Shown: positions 35,743-47,894 of the stretch, piece by piece | Layout: every line of letters starts with the position of its first letter | How positions within the stretch are numbered: position 1 is the stretch's first letter | DNA from: Mermis nigrescens | Taxonomy: Eukaryota; Nematoda; Enoplea; Mermithida; Mermithidae | Assembly (NCBI GenBank): GCA_036768485.1 | Contig: JAVLUZ010000340.1 | Location: 7,331,802 to 7,395,801 of the forward strand | Length of the DNA stretch: 64,000 nt | Direction of reading: 5' to 3' | The notes under the pieces: model-generated | The model's database searches: none | What the model saw: only the letters and a program-made list of their open reading frames with translations | What the model was told of the DNA's origin: nothing | Position numbers and translations under genes: made by a program

Positions 35743-37345
35743 ATAGAAAAAAAATTTGAAACGAAGTGGAGAATTTTTTCGAGGGGGGTACACCAACGCC
35801 ACTAGCGTCTACAACTTCTATAACTGCGTGACACTCTGGCATTCGCAACGCCTCTACTCTGACGTCCGCAACACCTTATCCGAGCAAATGTGAAAAACGA
35901 AAATAAAAAGAACAAAAAAAATAACAAATATCGATAACCGGTAACGGTCAACGCATGACCTTGTTCGCACTCAGGGAAAAAACTCTCGAGCAACACTCTC
36001 AATGGCGCTAGGGATAACTATATTGTTGCCCGAGTAATGATGAACTCTGGTATTGGACAGTCCATCAGCTATCCCATTAGCCTCTTCAGTCCCGGGTAAT
36101 GAGAAAAATTTTTGGATTGAAAAAAATTTGTAGATTGGGTATAAATTAACCCCTTGTCCGTTAAAGAGTTAAGGTACCATAATAGTAACACCGCTAATTG
36201 AGCGGAGACAAATTAAGATACAAAATGATAAAGGCAAAATTATGCTGAGCAAAAATTAAAGACACTGACGAGTTAAAACATGAGGTAACGATAAAAACGA
36301 GAAAAAATGGCAAATTATGCGAGATAACTGGGAAAAATATGAGCACCGTCAAAAAAAATTTTTACAGCAAGAGAAAAGATGACAAGAGAAAAATACACAG
36401 GAAATAAATGATACACGAAGTCCTGGAATCCACATCAGGACAAAAAAAGAAAAATGGACAAAAAGCTGCTGGTCAAATTCAACGCCGTCACAGGTTCCAA
36501 AAAGTTCTGTACGTCGAACTTGTGAATTAATAACGATCCCGATAATTGGCCTTCGAGCCATACAATTTTCAGCGACGTCGTTGGAGGACGTTGAAAATAT
36601 TCTTGATCCGATTCGGGTTCGCGACGCGTATTCGAACGTTCGCGATACTGATATGGCGATTGCCTACGCCCATACATATGTTGGCGCTAGCGTCAATGTG
36701 GATCAACTGGGCGTTGTCATCCTCAAAATCATCGTCATCCTCGTAGTCGTCCGCGTAACGACACGCGGTATAGGTGGCGTCGGAGTAAATAATTGCTCCG
36801 GCGTAAAACCATAAGTTCGTTCACGGCGAAGGTTCGCGTGGGCGCTGTTTTTGTTGCGTAACAGGCCACGGTCTGGGCAAAAATGGACCGGGTCGGTTGT
36901 GGCTGATAGACCCCGGTGGCTGGTTGACTTTGTTCCAACAGTGAGCGATACGACTGATCCCATTGCTGACGTTGACGGGATTGTGACCGGCCCCGATGAC
37001 TTCCGCGGTTTGACTGTGGCGGGCAGCGATATTCATAAGGCTGCTGCTGTTGCGAGCGCAACAGATGACCAGCATTGGCCTGTGAATACGCCTCGGAACG
37101 CTCACGCGATTCCGTGAATTGCTGCTGTTGCCGCGGTTGGGTCTGCGGTCGTGTGTATTGCTGTATATGTGGTTTTACGTGTGTTTGCTGTTGTACTTGT
37201 GAGTGTGAATGATGATGCGTTTGAGCATAGCGTTGCCGGGGATGACTGCGGTTCTTGCCGCCTTGATCCCTTTTGGCCTAAATGCACTTTCAATTTAGCT
37301 GCCTTCAGCTTGAACAAGTCTTCTGACTCGTTGCTTTTCCAAATT
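35743..37345 (-). pseudogene. Arg/Gln/Ser-rich end of the extra 3' region
   Basis: Several minus-strand frames give composition-biased peptides that read as one interrupted protein: Gln- and Arg/Ser-rich at about 37170-36735, an acidic DDYEDDDDFEDD-like block near 36740, then an Arg/Tyr/Gln-rich piece (MYGRRQSPYQYRER) at about 36677-36560. Such RS/RQ-rich sequence is typical of RNA-binding or disordered tails. Frames change several times, so it is decayed. It lies between integrase and the 3' LTR where some elements carry an env or other third ORF; no signal peptide or transmembrane pattern of an envelope protein was seen. Confidence 0.5.
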
Positions 37346-38326
37346 TTTTAACCAACACAAAGTGTGTGCTCGGATTTAGTGTCATAAAATCGATTCAATT
37401 TGGCTTTATGTTTGTCTTCTGACATATGACAAACTTCTGAAGATTAAGCAAGAGAACCGGCGGCGTGTAATCTCGTCGCACGCCTTGGCATTTCCATTGC
37501 CAAATTCTGACAATCCGCGTTTCTCGATCATCATACGTGTTCTACGCATTTCAATTTGTGCCTCCAAAAAGATCGACTTCTGGCATATCAAGGCTCGCTG
37601 CGGATCCGCTCGGGTCCTGCGAGGATGCCTGCCGCCTTTCTCTTCAAATTTTCTCTAATTCGCCTTGAATGCGATGTTTGAGGTAAAATACAGATTTTGT
37701 GTGACCTCGGAAACGATTGCTGAACTGGAACTTGGTGGCGTGTTGTTGCTAACCGAATTTGCCAAATCATGTCATGTAAAAACATGTGGGCTTTCGATTT
37801 GTGCCGTTAAATCCGGGAATTCCGGGAAAGCCTCACCCAGCAAGGGGCAATATAAGATTCACCAAGGAGCCGCTACGCACAACATGCGATGCAGCTGCTC
37901 CACCATGCGCCAGCCTATTCCGGCATTGCCGTAGGCGTACGCAAAGAAGTGGAACTTCCTATCCAAAAATTCCAAGCGCTGTAGCGCGCATGGCATCTAT
38001 TGAAGAAGATTGTCATGTGTCAATACTCCAAATCATATAGTGATTGAGAAATTCTCGGAAAGTATCGAAAATATCGACCATCTGACGTGTCGATATTAAG
38101 ATCGGCGCGAGATGATCTGGCGCTATAGACATTCTGTGCGGATAGAATTCGGACGAACCTGATGTGCAACGCCATCAATCACCTCACTCGGTGCGTCAAG
38201 GTGCGGGTGCACCACCAAATACTGTAGCGGAACCTCGTACAACATCATTTCCGGTTGAAATAAAAGAATCGTATGTGCACAAAATATTGGTCTGGGTAAA
38301 ATAATCGGTTAAACACGCTCAATTTG
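37346..38326 (-). other. Poorly readable part of the extra 3' region
   Basis: A short minus-strand frame at 37591-37406 is rich in charged residues (EAQIEMRRTRMMIEKRG) and may continue the third ORF. The rest, to about 38326, has stops in all frames and no recognisable motif. Confidence 0.4.
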
Positions 38327-39400
38327 CTAATAAATTGAGGTGCGGGCCTCCTGGTAGCCAGCCAAAAGGCACATGCAATTGTAGACCACACTAACGGGCA
38401 TAAAGGGTGAGTCAGTCGTAGCCGCGTACTGCAGATGTATTGCGTACACTTGGTCGAAGTACACTTGGGCAGCAACCAGCTGATCGTACAAACGCGTTCC
38501 TTCGACCTCACCCAGATAGGAACGTAACTCATGCAAGACAACTGGCGCAATAATGCATGGTGGTTCACGCGTCATATTTTCCATCATGGTGAAAAAGTGC
38601 TGTACGTAGCGCGAGCGGTACACTCTAGCACTTTTGTTCGCGGACAGACGTTCGCAGGGTAAGCAGATGTGCACAGGTATTGCGACTTCCATATTTGATG
38701 ATTGACTTTGAGTAACCTGTGGTTGAATAATCGCCACAGTACTTGACATACCCGTCATGGTCATAGGAGCCATAAAACGAGTATCAGGTGCCGACACGCC
38801 TTGTGGCGCGGACTGAGACGCGACTAGCGTGTCTGACGCTACTTGCAGTACTTCATGTGCTGGTAATATGCGTTGTGGTAACGGCAGAAAACCTATAATC
38901 TCTGTCATGATGACATCAGGGTCAGCTTGACGCTCTGCCACATCCAGCTGAGAAGTTGGTAAAGGTCCAAACAAACTGATGCCCAGGGTACCTGCTGATC
39001 CGCCGCAAGCGTGCTAGACAATTGGTTGCGCAACGGTGGTGGCCCCTATTTGAGCCATCGCTGCGCGTGTTGTACGCGGTGGCGACAAGTTAGCTTGTCT
39101 TTCCGCCTCGGCATCAGATAACGCCATCACTAAGCGTTTGGGAGATAAATTGTCATCCTCAGTGGAGATCAATGGTTCTACATCGACCATTGGCAAATCG
39201 TAGGGAATATCGGTTTGCGAAGAAAATACAGAGGCTGGTGTACTCGAACTGGTTGGTTTGGGTACAGTTCCAGTATCAGGTGCATGGACCAGGCCCGAGC
39301 GGTGTAGCGACGCAAACCCTGAACTTGTAAGTCAAGTTGTCGAACACATTAGCATGAGCCAACGCTTCCGTTACTGAGGCAATGGTGGTGGCTGCAGCTA
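38327..39400 (-). pseudogene. Ser/Pro/Ala-rich ORF in the extra 3' region, unknown function
   Basis: Two open stretches, 39196-39014 and 38974-38327, belong to one product: an acidic/Ser/Pro-rich first part (LISTEDDNLSPKRL) and a longer second part (215 residues) with a low-complexity stretch (SAPQGVSAPDTRF, TQSQSSNMEVA) and then a more ordered, Tyr- and hydrophobic-rich C-terminal ~110 residues (YVQHFFTMMENM, LRSYLGEVEG). The latter looks like a folded domain, but I do not recognise it. It lies downstream of the exonuclease-like part, and 39400-39196 keeps readable text in shifting frames. Confidence 0.55.
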
Positions 39401-39479
39401 TAGCTGCTGGCAGTTGCGGAGCTGGGCCATAAAAGTCTCAACTCTGATTAACTCTTTGCCATTCGAATCAACTTCAACT

Positions 39480-40349
39480 TCAGTAGCCGTGCTGGTTGAC
39501 TGTTGTCCTTGACGGTGGCTTACTAATTGACAATGGTATATGCACTCTGGCTTTTGGGCGGCTAGCCTTAATGTGCAATTCATCGCCTGTAAACAAAACC
39601 GACATAGGCTTTCTATCGTCAGTAATGCAATTATTTTGCGTGCACCCTTCTATCAATATAAAAACATCGATAGTTATGAGGGCGTCCATTGCTAAATAAT
39701 GCTGCATGTCCCGAGTTAACGGTAAACTCACGCCTGTCCAAAATTATCAGGCGCATTAGGATCAATATACATGTCAAAAAAGAATTCAGACAAGCGCTTT
39801 AACGTGTGTGACTGCGCTTTAATACGTAAACGACGAGTAAACTCTCGCCAATGGCTGAATATTGATAAAATTTGCAATGAACGAATCTTTCCAGTGCAGT
39901 TTATTGCAAATTTCTGCATCCGGGAGTACTTAAAATTTCCTCAAAAGTTGGCCCGTAAACATGGAAATACGCAAGTGGTCTTGCGTAGGGTCATGCTAAA
40001 CCATATGTACATTTGGTGAACACGTTTCGAGCAACTGGTGAAGCCCCGAACGGAGGTTGCGAGAACCTTGCCAGGTCCCAGCAGAACACATGGCCGTTTG
40101 CGCTCGCAACTTGGACGTAGCGTACAAATGGGCCATGGAGGTCCTGGTAAGTGGGACATAATTGCTGAAAACGCAAGTCCCAGGTCTTATAATGTCTGCC
40201 TTTTCTGTCATTAACAAATTCAAGTCGTAGCCTAAGAATAGCGTACCGTTTGTCATATTCAATGGCTGAATCAACGCCAAAATGGCGCCAAATGACTTCT
40301 GGTCATTGGAGATTATAACAGTGGGTGAAGTCTGTTCTTTGGTACACAA
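39480..40349 (-). pseudogene. DEDD-type 3'-5' exonuclease-like domain within the retroelement
   Basis: Minus-strand frames in order show the layout of the RNase D/WRN/EXD-type exonuclease fold. At about 40325 there is a beta strand and helix; near 40220 LFLGYDLNLL sits where the first Asp motif belongs (the usual D-x-E Glu reads Asn). A YVQVASANGHVFCWDL strand pair follows near 40110, like the lsllQla-g-v--fDl segment. Near 39990 is a HDP/DPTQDHL segment in the motif II area; near 39800 HTLKRLSEFFFDMYID resembles the gLk-Lve segment; near 39700 MQHYLAMDALITIDVF carries the Y-x3-D of motif III (DEDDy). At least three frame changes and stops break it. Known members trim RNA or DNA 3' ends. Host-gene capture or a third retroelement ORF are both possible. 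Confidence 0.55.
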
Positions 40350-40353
40350 GGGG

Positions 40354-40773
40354 TTACCAAAGGAAATCTGGAGATCTGTTCTCCCACCAGAGTTGTTGGT
40401 CGTTAATACGCTTTCTGTGATTTGTGATTTTATGTGTTGCTTTATGTTTTATATATTTTGCGGTAAGTGACTCTAAACCGCCAACACAACTATTGTCATT
40501 TTGCGGCAGCAGGTCTGGTATAACCAAGCCCCGCTCTAAAGCCATATTAGTCAAAGCCGAACGAAATTCATCTAGGGACGCGTGATCACGCCCCTCAAAT
40601 TTGCATCGGCAACCAGCTGCCTCCAGCAATGCCTCCTTGCTTGGGGGTACCTTGTGCAGCCATGGGTCTGCAAAAGGAAAAACATTAGATAATGGTACGG
40701 CATGTGCTGTTTTAGAGCCATTTAATAAACGTATAGGCGCGCATTCCTTAGCTTTTGTTCCCTGCCACGACAA
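40354..40773 (-). pseudogene. C-terminal extension of Pol or start of the exonuclease ORF
   Basis: This 139-codon frame begins just after the integrase C-terminal part, shifted by a frame change near 40780-40800, so it may be one protein with Pol. It is Leu/Ala/Lys-rich. One stretch (GLESLTAKYIKHK near 40465) faintly resembles the gLksLakkyL segment of DEDD exonucleases, so a second exonuclease-like copy or the lead-in of the downstream domain is conceivable. I do not assign a function. Confidence 0.45.
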
Positions 40774-40777
40774 ATCC

Positions 40778-42000
40778 TCAAAAGTTATGACTACTGCCGG
40801 GACAAAGGGCGTGTGGTAATTTTACCAACACAAAATTGCCAGGGACGTACGCGTGTTTTTCCACAATTAAGTCAGAATAAGGTAGTTTAGGTTCAGGCAG
40901 AAGTCTATTCCTGTGAACAAGGTGAGTGATGAGAGGATTATAGACATATGCGATTTTTGCAGTTTCAGGCATAGGTAAGTCGATAATTCGATATGGACCA
41001 ACACGCTTGGGTGATAGTTTACCGATTTCAGGTTGAGTTACTGAGGTATTGTTAAGGTAGACTATATCCGAGAGATTAAAATTTGTGTGCATTACGGACT
41101 TGTCATATTGCGACTTTTGCTGCTTACGCGCTTGCGCTAAATTTTGAGATGCAATTTCATGTAGATCTTGCAAAGTCAGCTTCAAATCAATGACGTATTT
41201 TTCCGCAACAGATGGTAAGTTCAGTTTATACGAAGTCATTTTATGAGTAAAGTGTCGAGTGGAAATGCTGGTTTGCGACCATAAAGCATTTCAAAGGAGA
41301 TATATTGATAAAATTGATTGCGGAGTCGCGCGGTATGCAAATAAAGCAAAAGGTAGAAATTGCTCCCAATCATACTGGGATCGCGCACTCAGCTTAGACA
41401 AACCATCAATCAATGTACGATTATAACATTCCACTAACCCATCACACTGGGGGTGATATGGGGTTGTAAATATTTTTTGAACGTTTAGTTTACAAACTTC
41501 GAAATAAGGGTAGATGTAAAATTTGACCCCTGATCTGTCAAAAACTTCTTAGGAACTCCATAACGTGGTATAATTTCTCTTAGCAATAAATTTGCAATTG
41601 TTGTTGCTTTTATGTCAGAAACAATAGCTTCCTGTGTTGTAAAATAATCATAAAAACTACAAGTTTGGTCGTTTCCGGAGGGAGAGATCGCGGCATATGC
41701 AAACAATCGCACGCAATGAGTTTCAAGGCGTGGATACTTCGATTGGTTGCAACGGAACGGATGTGGAATTTAATGCGACCTTACGTTTAGCCAGCATCAA
41801 AATTCCGACACACGCAATCACATCATTTTCCATGCGCGGCCACCAATAATGCATTTGTATGACGGGCAAGATTTGTATGATGAAAAATGAGCTCCGAAAA
41901 TAGAGTCATGAAACTCTATTAATATGAAGCGACGCAAAGATTTGGGTATAACTATTTGATGAACGACAGTTGGTGAACGCTTGGGTTGGAATTGACGTAC
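40778..42000 (-). pseudogene. pol: Ty3/gypsy integrase remnant
   Basis: Integrase joins element DNA to the host genome. Visible parts are an HYWWPRMENDV block near 41840 (after the H2C2 zinc region), a catalytic-core stretch with FLTDQGSNFTS near 41530 (second Asp), and YHPQCDGLVE near 41450 with the catalytic Glu. The C-terminal open part, 41239-40778, includes a GPY/F-type module (KLSPKRVGPYRIIDL near 41015). Frame changes occur between the blocks. Confidence 0.85.
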
Positions 42001-42344
42001 ATTGTTTACGAGAAATAATTCATCACGATATTTTTTCGTTGTTAGTCATTCAATGCGATGCGAATTTTTATGCAATTCGTCATCTGCGTTGCTCAGTGAG
42101 TAAACGCAGGTGTTAGCATTTCAGCTTTTCAGCATCAGTCAGTAACAGGTGTTCACAAAATGTAGGTGGTTTAGAATTAGTAGGATTGGTTTGCGCAGTA
42201 GGATTGTTATTTTGCACATTTGGATGATTAATTGGTGCAGTAGGCGCGTTATCGCGCGATCGGTCAGGTGGAACCGATTCATCATCTGACTCAGAATCTT
42301 CCGATTCTAAATTTGCGATGTTAACGACGTTTTTGCGCTTGACT

Positions 42345-43560
42345 TTATATTTTGTTCTGCGTGATCATATTTAGGATGTCGGGAAGAAGATCAGCTGCAC
42401 AGTTATATGCACCAGGAATGTAGACGATATCATATTCGTATTCCTGTAATTTGAGACCCCAACGGCGTAATCGACTCAATGGGTCTTTAACGTTTACTAG
42501 CCAGGTTAATGCTTGATGATCAGTTTCGATGATAAATTTTTTACCGTAAAGATAATGTCGATAATGCTTGATGGCCCACAATACCGCTAACGCTTCTTTT
42601 TCTGAAGTAGCATAGTTACATTTGGCAGAATTTAGCACGCAACTAGCGTTGCTAAGAATAAAACGATTTTTGGATGGTAAATGTTTTGCGTCAAAATAGC
42701 ACCTAACGCATAGTTACTTGCGTCAGTTAAAATAAATTGGTGCTCATCATCGAATTTCGGTAGTTGCAAAATAGGTGGAGATGTAAATGCTTTCTTCAGA
42801 AGCTCAAAAGCGGTTTGGTGTTCAGCCTTCCAGCAAAATTTGACATCTTTACGAAGAAGATGGAATAATGGTTTAGCGATTTTAGCAAGATCTTTAACAA
42901 ATTTCTTAAACCATTGGACTAAACCAAGGAATTTCTGCAATTTCACGGTTTTTGGCACGGGAAACGAGATTAAATCTACTACTTTGGACATATCAGGAGC
43001 GATGCCCATTGCACTAATGCTGTGGCCAAGAAATTTTACCTCTGCATACGCAAGATGGCACTTATCAGGCTTTACGTAAGTTTGCCTTTTTAAGAGCAAT
43101 AAAGACATTTTCAAGATCTTTTAAATGTTCTTTGGAAGTACGTGAAAAAATAATTATGTCATCAATGTAAACGAGACAAGATTTCCAATTTAGACCTGCG
43201 AGCACAAGCTCCATTAGTCTTTGAAAGCTGCGGGCGCATTCTTCAAACCAAAAGGTAAAACTTCAAATTCGTAATGACCAACAGGACATATAAATGCGGT
43301 TTTTTCGCGAGATTTACTATCGAGTGGAATTTACCAGTATCAGATTTCAAATCTAGTGTGCTAAAATATGCAGCACTGCCTAAGGTATCAAAATAATCGT
43401 CTAATTGTGGAAGAGGATAAACTTGTGTTTAAGTAACGTCATTTAACCGTCAATAATTGACGACTGGCCTAAGGGAACCGTCCTTTTCCTATGAGAAATA
43501 AACAGGACTTGCCCATATAGGCAGATTTGAGCCAAATAATTTTATCCGCAAGCATTTCAT
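42345..43560 (-). pseudogene. pol: Ty3/gypsy reverse transcriptase-RNase H remnant (copy 2)
   Basis: RT carries the catalytic YIDD at 43158-43169 and, after a frame change, the KCHLAYAEVKFLGH segment near 43050 in a frame open from 43114 to 42632. RNase H has LTDASNYALGAIL near 42710 and ETDHQALTWLV near 42520, the latter in a frame open from 42638 to 42345 that ends after CAADLLPDI. The sequence closely matches copy 1 (3970-5145). Confidence 0.88.
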
Positions 43561-44229
43561 TTATAATTTTCTGCATAGATTCTCGTCTAGAATGTTCAAC
43601 ACGATAAGTTTTTCCAACAACGGGCGGATTATCCCTGTGTCAATATGATGTTTCATCAGGGGTACGTCCGAGAGGTTCGTTTTTTATTGCAAAAATTGAA
43701 TCGTATTTTAAACATAATTCACGAATTTGTTGCTGTTGTCTAGAATCAACGGGCGAACCTGATTTAAAGCTTATTTATTGATGCAAAAAAGTTCTGGTGT
43801 CTGTCATCAAAATGAAACATGTGACACGACTTTGGCATCAGAGGGTAAAGAACCTATTATTTCACCAGAGTCAATGCGAGTGGCGCTTTGGAGATATTAC
43901 AAACGCGAACATGGTATTAGAGGTTGTGAAGCATCGACTATAGATGGAGCAACAAAAAGTGAAGTTTTTTCCATAAAATCGGGATTTGGTTTGAATAATG
44001 CAAATCAAAATTGCAAGAACCGTGACTTATATAGCCAGGTGTAATCAATTCATGCCTAGGTTGTATAATAACAGGTTTCAGGTAACGAAAACATGCACAC
44101 ACACAACATAGAGGTGGTTGCGTTGGGTTTTGCACGCAATTGCAATTTTTCATTAGATAGAGTAAATTAACCTTTATGCCGTTTATAAAAACGCTCATAA
44201 GGATTCAACCCACATGAGTGCGGATTCAC

Positions 44230-44640
44230 AAAAGTCTTATCCTAAGAGCATGTCTTCCGGCAAATGATCAATTATAGCTACTGAGGTAGAAATAGATTGT
44301 TCCACAATTGTTAAAGTCATATTTACTTTATAACGAACGACTGCACTGATTTTGCCTACACCATGTACGACTTGTGAGACTTGTTTTAGGTGAGTAAATT
44401 AAAACCAAGACGCAAGAATGCAGATGTGGTCATCATGGTTACCTGTTAACCTGTATCTATGAGAGCAGGTATGTCAGCATATGAACTTTAACTAAGATGG
44501 TGGGTAAATTTGTCCCAGCATGGCTTACAATAGGAATATTAGGATTTAACGTCTTAGATGGAGGTAGGTCAATTTTTTTTGTAGGTTGCGAGATGGCATT
44601 TGTAAATGTTCGGCTCTTCAAGAAATTCTTGCAACGCAAA
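44230..44640 (-). pseudogene. Ty3/gypsy retropepsin remnant (copy 2)
   Basis: The frame from 44639 reads PPSKTLNPN...LPTILVKV like copy 1, then is lost by a frame change; the catalytic Asp-Thr-Gly codons are at 44458-44450 in the next frame. The match to copy 1 continues to about 44230. Confidence 0.75.
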
Positions 44641-47311
44641 TAGATTTGGATACGCGCTAGATTCTGGCCCTTTCGCAGTAACCGTGTTTACATCATGAGG
44701 AGATGTAAGGGTTGGCTGTGGTGGAGGGCACATTCATGGAGGGTTGGTTATCAGCAGTATATGTGACATACGGGCAGTTAAATTATTGTTGTTGCGATAG
44801 TTCGAGTTATAGTATGTCACACGCTGTTCATTTGGGAATGGCACAAATGGTGTATTTTGGCGTGGTTGATTATTATAACAATTATCGTCAACGCAAATTT
44901 TGATAATTAGCACGCGAATTTTGGTAATAATCATTACGATTTTGCCTAAAATCCGATCGTGATTGCTTTGATTCAAAGCAATTATCATTATTCGCATAGT
45001 TAGATGAAAATGATGTTGACTAGAAGTGCGATATCGTGATTGAGATCGATGTCGTACAAATTGGCTTAGCGATGGCTTGAATGATTTCGGCGCTTGAAAA
45101 AGAATGTGATTGGCTGCGATTGCGAACCATAGAATTAGTATTTCGATCAGTTTGGGTATTATTATTAGTATTATTAGACGTTTCTTGCCTCTGACGTGTG
45201 AAACATTCCTCATAAATGTGACCTATGCTCTTGCAAAAGGTACAATATTTACGAGAAGAACTTTCTGGTTTCTCAGCGATGAGCAATGGGAAACGTTCTA
45301 TGATGTGAACGATTTGAATCATTTTGTTTAGATGCGCGAGGAGTATCTTTAGGTACTACGCTGCCTATGGGAACAACTGTTACCGATCGTAAGGCGTTAC
45401 TGCCTTTTTATCCTCAAATTCTTTATTGAAATAAATTCAGCGTGCGCATTGTCCAAAATTCAGCTAATGATGCTCTAGGTTTTTTGTGATATGCCTCATT
45501 CGAAATGTGTTGTAATAAACCTTTGGTTAATGTCGCATTAAATTATTGAAATGTGGCGAGTCAGCAAGATAAGGATCAGATTCAATTAACTCTTTTGCTA
45601 AAAAGCGAGATAATAAGCTTTAACCGATTCATTAGGCTGCTGTTTATTGTGACAAAAAGCGATTAAGAACGCACCGGTGTCCATTGGACAAAATTCGGTT
45701 ATTAGCGCTTGTTTCATTTTCGAATAAGTTGTTGTGTATATCAGCAGGTAGCGAATGGTATAAGCATAGAAACATAGAGGTCAAGAAATCAGGTTGCGAA
45801 TTTTAGACAATCAGCTTTGTCAATATCATAGGTATTGGCAAGTGATTGTTCGCAAGTATCTTTTATATCCGTTTTTCGCCATCAAAAAATTTTTGTTACG
45901 AGGTGCAAATTGCATCTGCTACAAAAATGGTCCGCGATTCAAGGAATCAGCGAGACGCAGAGTACCACGCGAGCTTTCAGATGAAGAACCTGAACTATAC
46001 CGATGACGTTGTCTGCGCGATCGAGTTTGCGGCCGCGAGCGACGACTGCACAGACGTCATGGCTATTAGATGAGCTTTTGTCAGAAAATTTGCCATGTCT
46101 TCTCCTACTAGATGTTTCAAGTGGAGGTTGCAGATTCATTCTGCAAATACGCAGATTCATTGTTAATGCCAGATAAGTTTATTTTGACAGGTTTTATTTG
46201 ATATTAGAGGAATGCAAAACAGGATATTAGGTGGTATTTCCACATTTATGGGATTAAGTACATAATTATTTGGTAAGATTTCGCCTTGAGGTGGAAAGTA
46301 CTGCAGCGGTGGTGGATTTAATTGCTGCTGCGAGTTCGTAGTAGAAGGATTAGGTACAAAGAGGCGCATTACGATTTAAGGACAGCGAAGGCCGAGATCG
46401 CGACGTTTGCAAAATTGGTACCAACGGCTGCGAAATCGTAGATATATTTTCGAAAAACCCGAATTTTGCACTGATTGCAAACCCGTGTTTATAGGATTCT
46501 GTGACAAATTAGATATCTCAGGCAGGTCGTATAACTGGCGAGTATTTTAGAACAGTTTCCGAAGGTGACGTGAATTCGAAGCGGCTCTGTTGCTGGTAGA
46601 CAACAGTGAAGATGCACAATGTGTACTGGCACGATTCGCACTTTGCGCACTAAATTCAGAAAAATTTGCGCTATAAATTGTAGTCGTTAACACGCTCAGA
46701 TGAATTATTCTCTATGCGATTCAAAACTGGTTGGGGTTTAAGCATAGTGCTTAGCTCCAGATGCAGTTTACACATTTCATCCACATTTTCCCTTTTATCT
46801 TAATCAACGTAGAAAGGTCGAAAATTGCAAATAAATGGCTTGTAGCGCTTTCAAAATTAAGTCATTAGTCACATTAGCATTAGCACGCTCTTTGTCGGCA
46901 TTTATGCAATGACTATGATTACTCTACGTCAGAATCGAGATTTTGCGCTCCGACCTGGTTTCAGGATTATTTGCCGTAATAATAGTAGTCGTATTATCAA
47001 TCATTATATGATTTGATGAATTATCGATATTAGGGTCCGATCTAGTTATCGAAGTTTGATTAATGCGAGATCGCATGGTACTCAATAACAGTTCATCTTC
47101 GGACTAAGTATTGCTTGCGGCATTTAGTAGTGCGGGTAATTTATCATTATTCGCCTTACTAGTTACGTCTCTCGTAATTGTGTCATTACTCACAGAATTA
47201 CACACGCTATTAGAGTCAACAGGCGCAGTAGGTAATTGGCGAGCTGAAGTAGGTGGCGTAGAAGGTTTTTCAATTTAGCGGGCGGTCTCCGCAAAACCTT
47301 TTTCCTGCCAT
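44641..47311 (-). pseudogene. gag: Ty3/gypsy gag remnant (copy 2)
   Basis: An ATG at 47311-47309 could start a long Ser/Thr/Asn/Pro-rich N-terminal part (about 47300-46160), followed by a capsid-like part (about 45940-45560, parallel to 1508-1861 of copy 1) and a CCHC zinc knuckle near 45245-45200 (CTFCKSIGHIYEEC). A His/Asn/Gln-rich tail follows. Many frame changes and stops are present. The N-terminal ~600 bp have no counterpart in copy 1. Confidence 0.75.
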
Positions 47312-47894
47312 TTTTAGGTATCAAAAGTGTCAAAAAATTACGGCCTTGGGTAACAATAGAATTTCAGTACGTCGAAATTTTGTCCAAAATAAATGTTTCG
47401 AATTTGGCCTTTGTCGATCCGAAAAACAGGTTTTTCCATGTGAATAGTACTTCCTTACGTGAAGTAAGATATACCTGACGTGAAATGATCGAAAACAGGT
47501 AGGACTGAGCCTAAAGCGCAAGAAAGTGTACGTGGTTAGAAAAGCAGGTAGGTAAGAACCTAAATGACGGAATTTTTGTCGTCAGTCGAGAAAAATGATA
47601 AATCGTCCGCCTGAGGGCCAATGTTTATAGAAAAATGCAGACGTAAGAGCTGCCTTCGTCGATGAATTTTCGATGGAAATAGAAAAATAACGATGGCTTT
47701 ACCACGATACACAAAATCTTTACCACGGACACTTAATTTGCGCACTGCCACAATCGCGGTCAATACAACAACAAAGGTGAACGAAATGTTACACATTTTT
47801 AGATGGCCAAAATGATGATTTTTGAATCGAAAAATAATTTTATGATGATTCGTCAGCTCGGCTGTAGCTAGCAGCCTAAAGAGGGAACATCCGG
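47312..47894 (-). other. Leader region between 5' LTR and gag
   Basis: Untranslated leader of the 14.3-kb element. The bases next to the LTR (CCGGATGTTCCC on the minus strand) do not start with TGG, so I see no standard tRNA primer-binding site at the usual place; it may be offset, use a tRNA fragment, or be mutated. Confidence 0.5.

Noticed and set aside
35510..35848. A possible env-like ORF running into the 3' LTR
   Set aside because: The frame is open across the LTR edge by chance; there is no signal peptide, cysteine pattern or membrane segment to support it.
47880..47894. Standard tRNA primer-binding site next to the 5' LTR
   Set aside because: The bases after the LTR do not begin TGG and match no tRNA 3' end that I can name.
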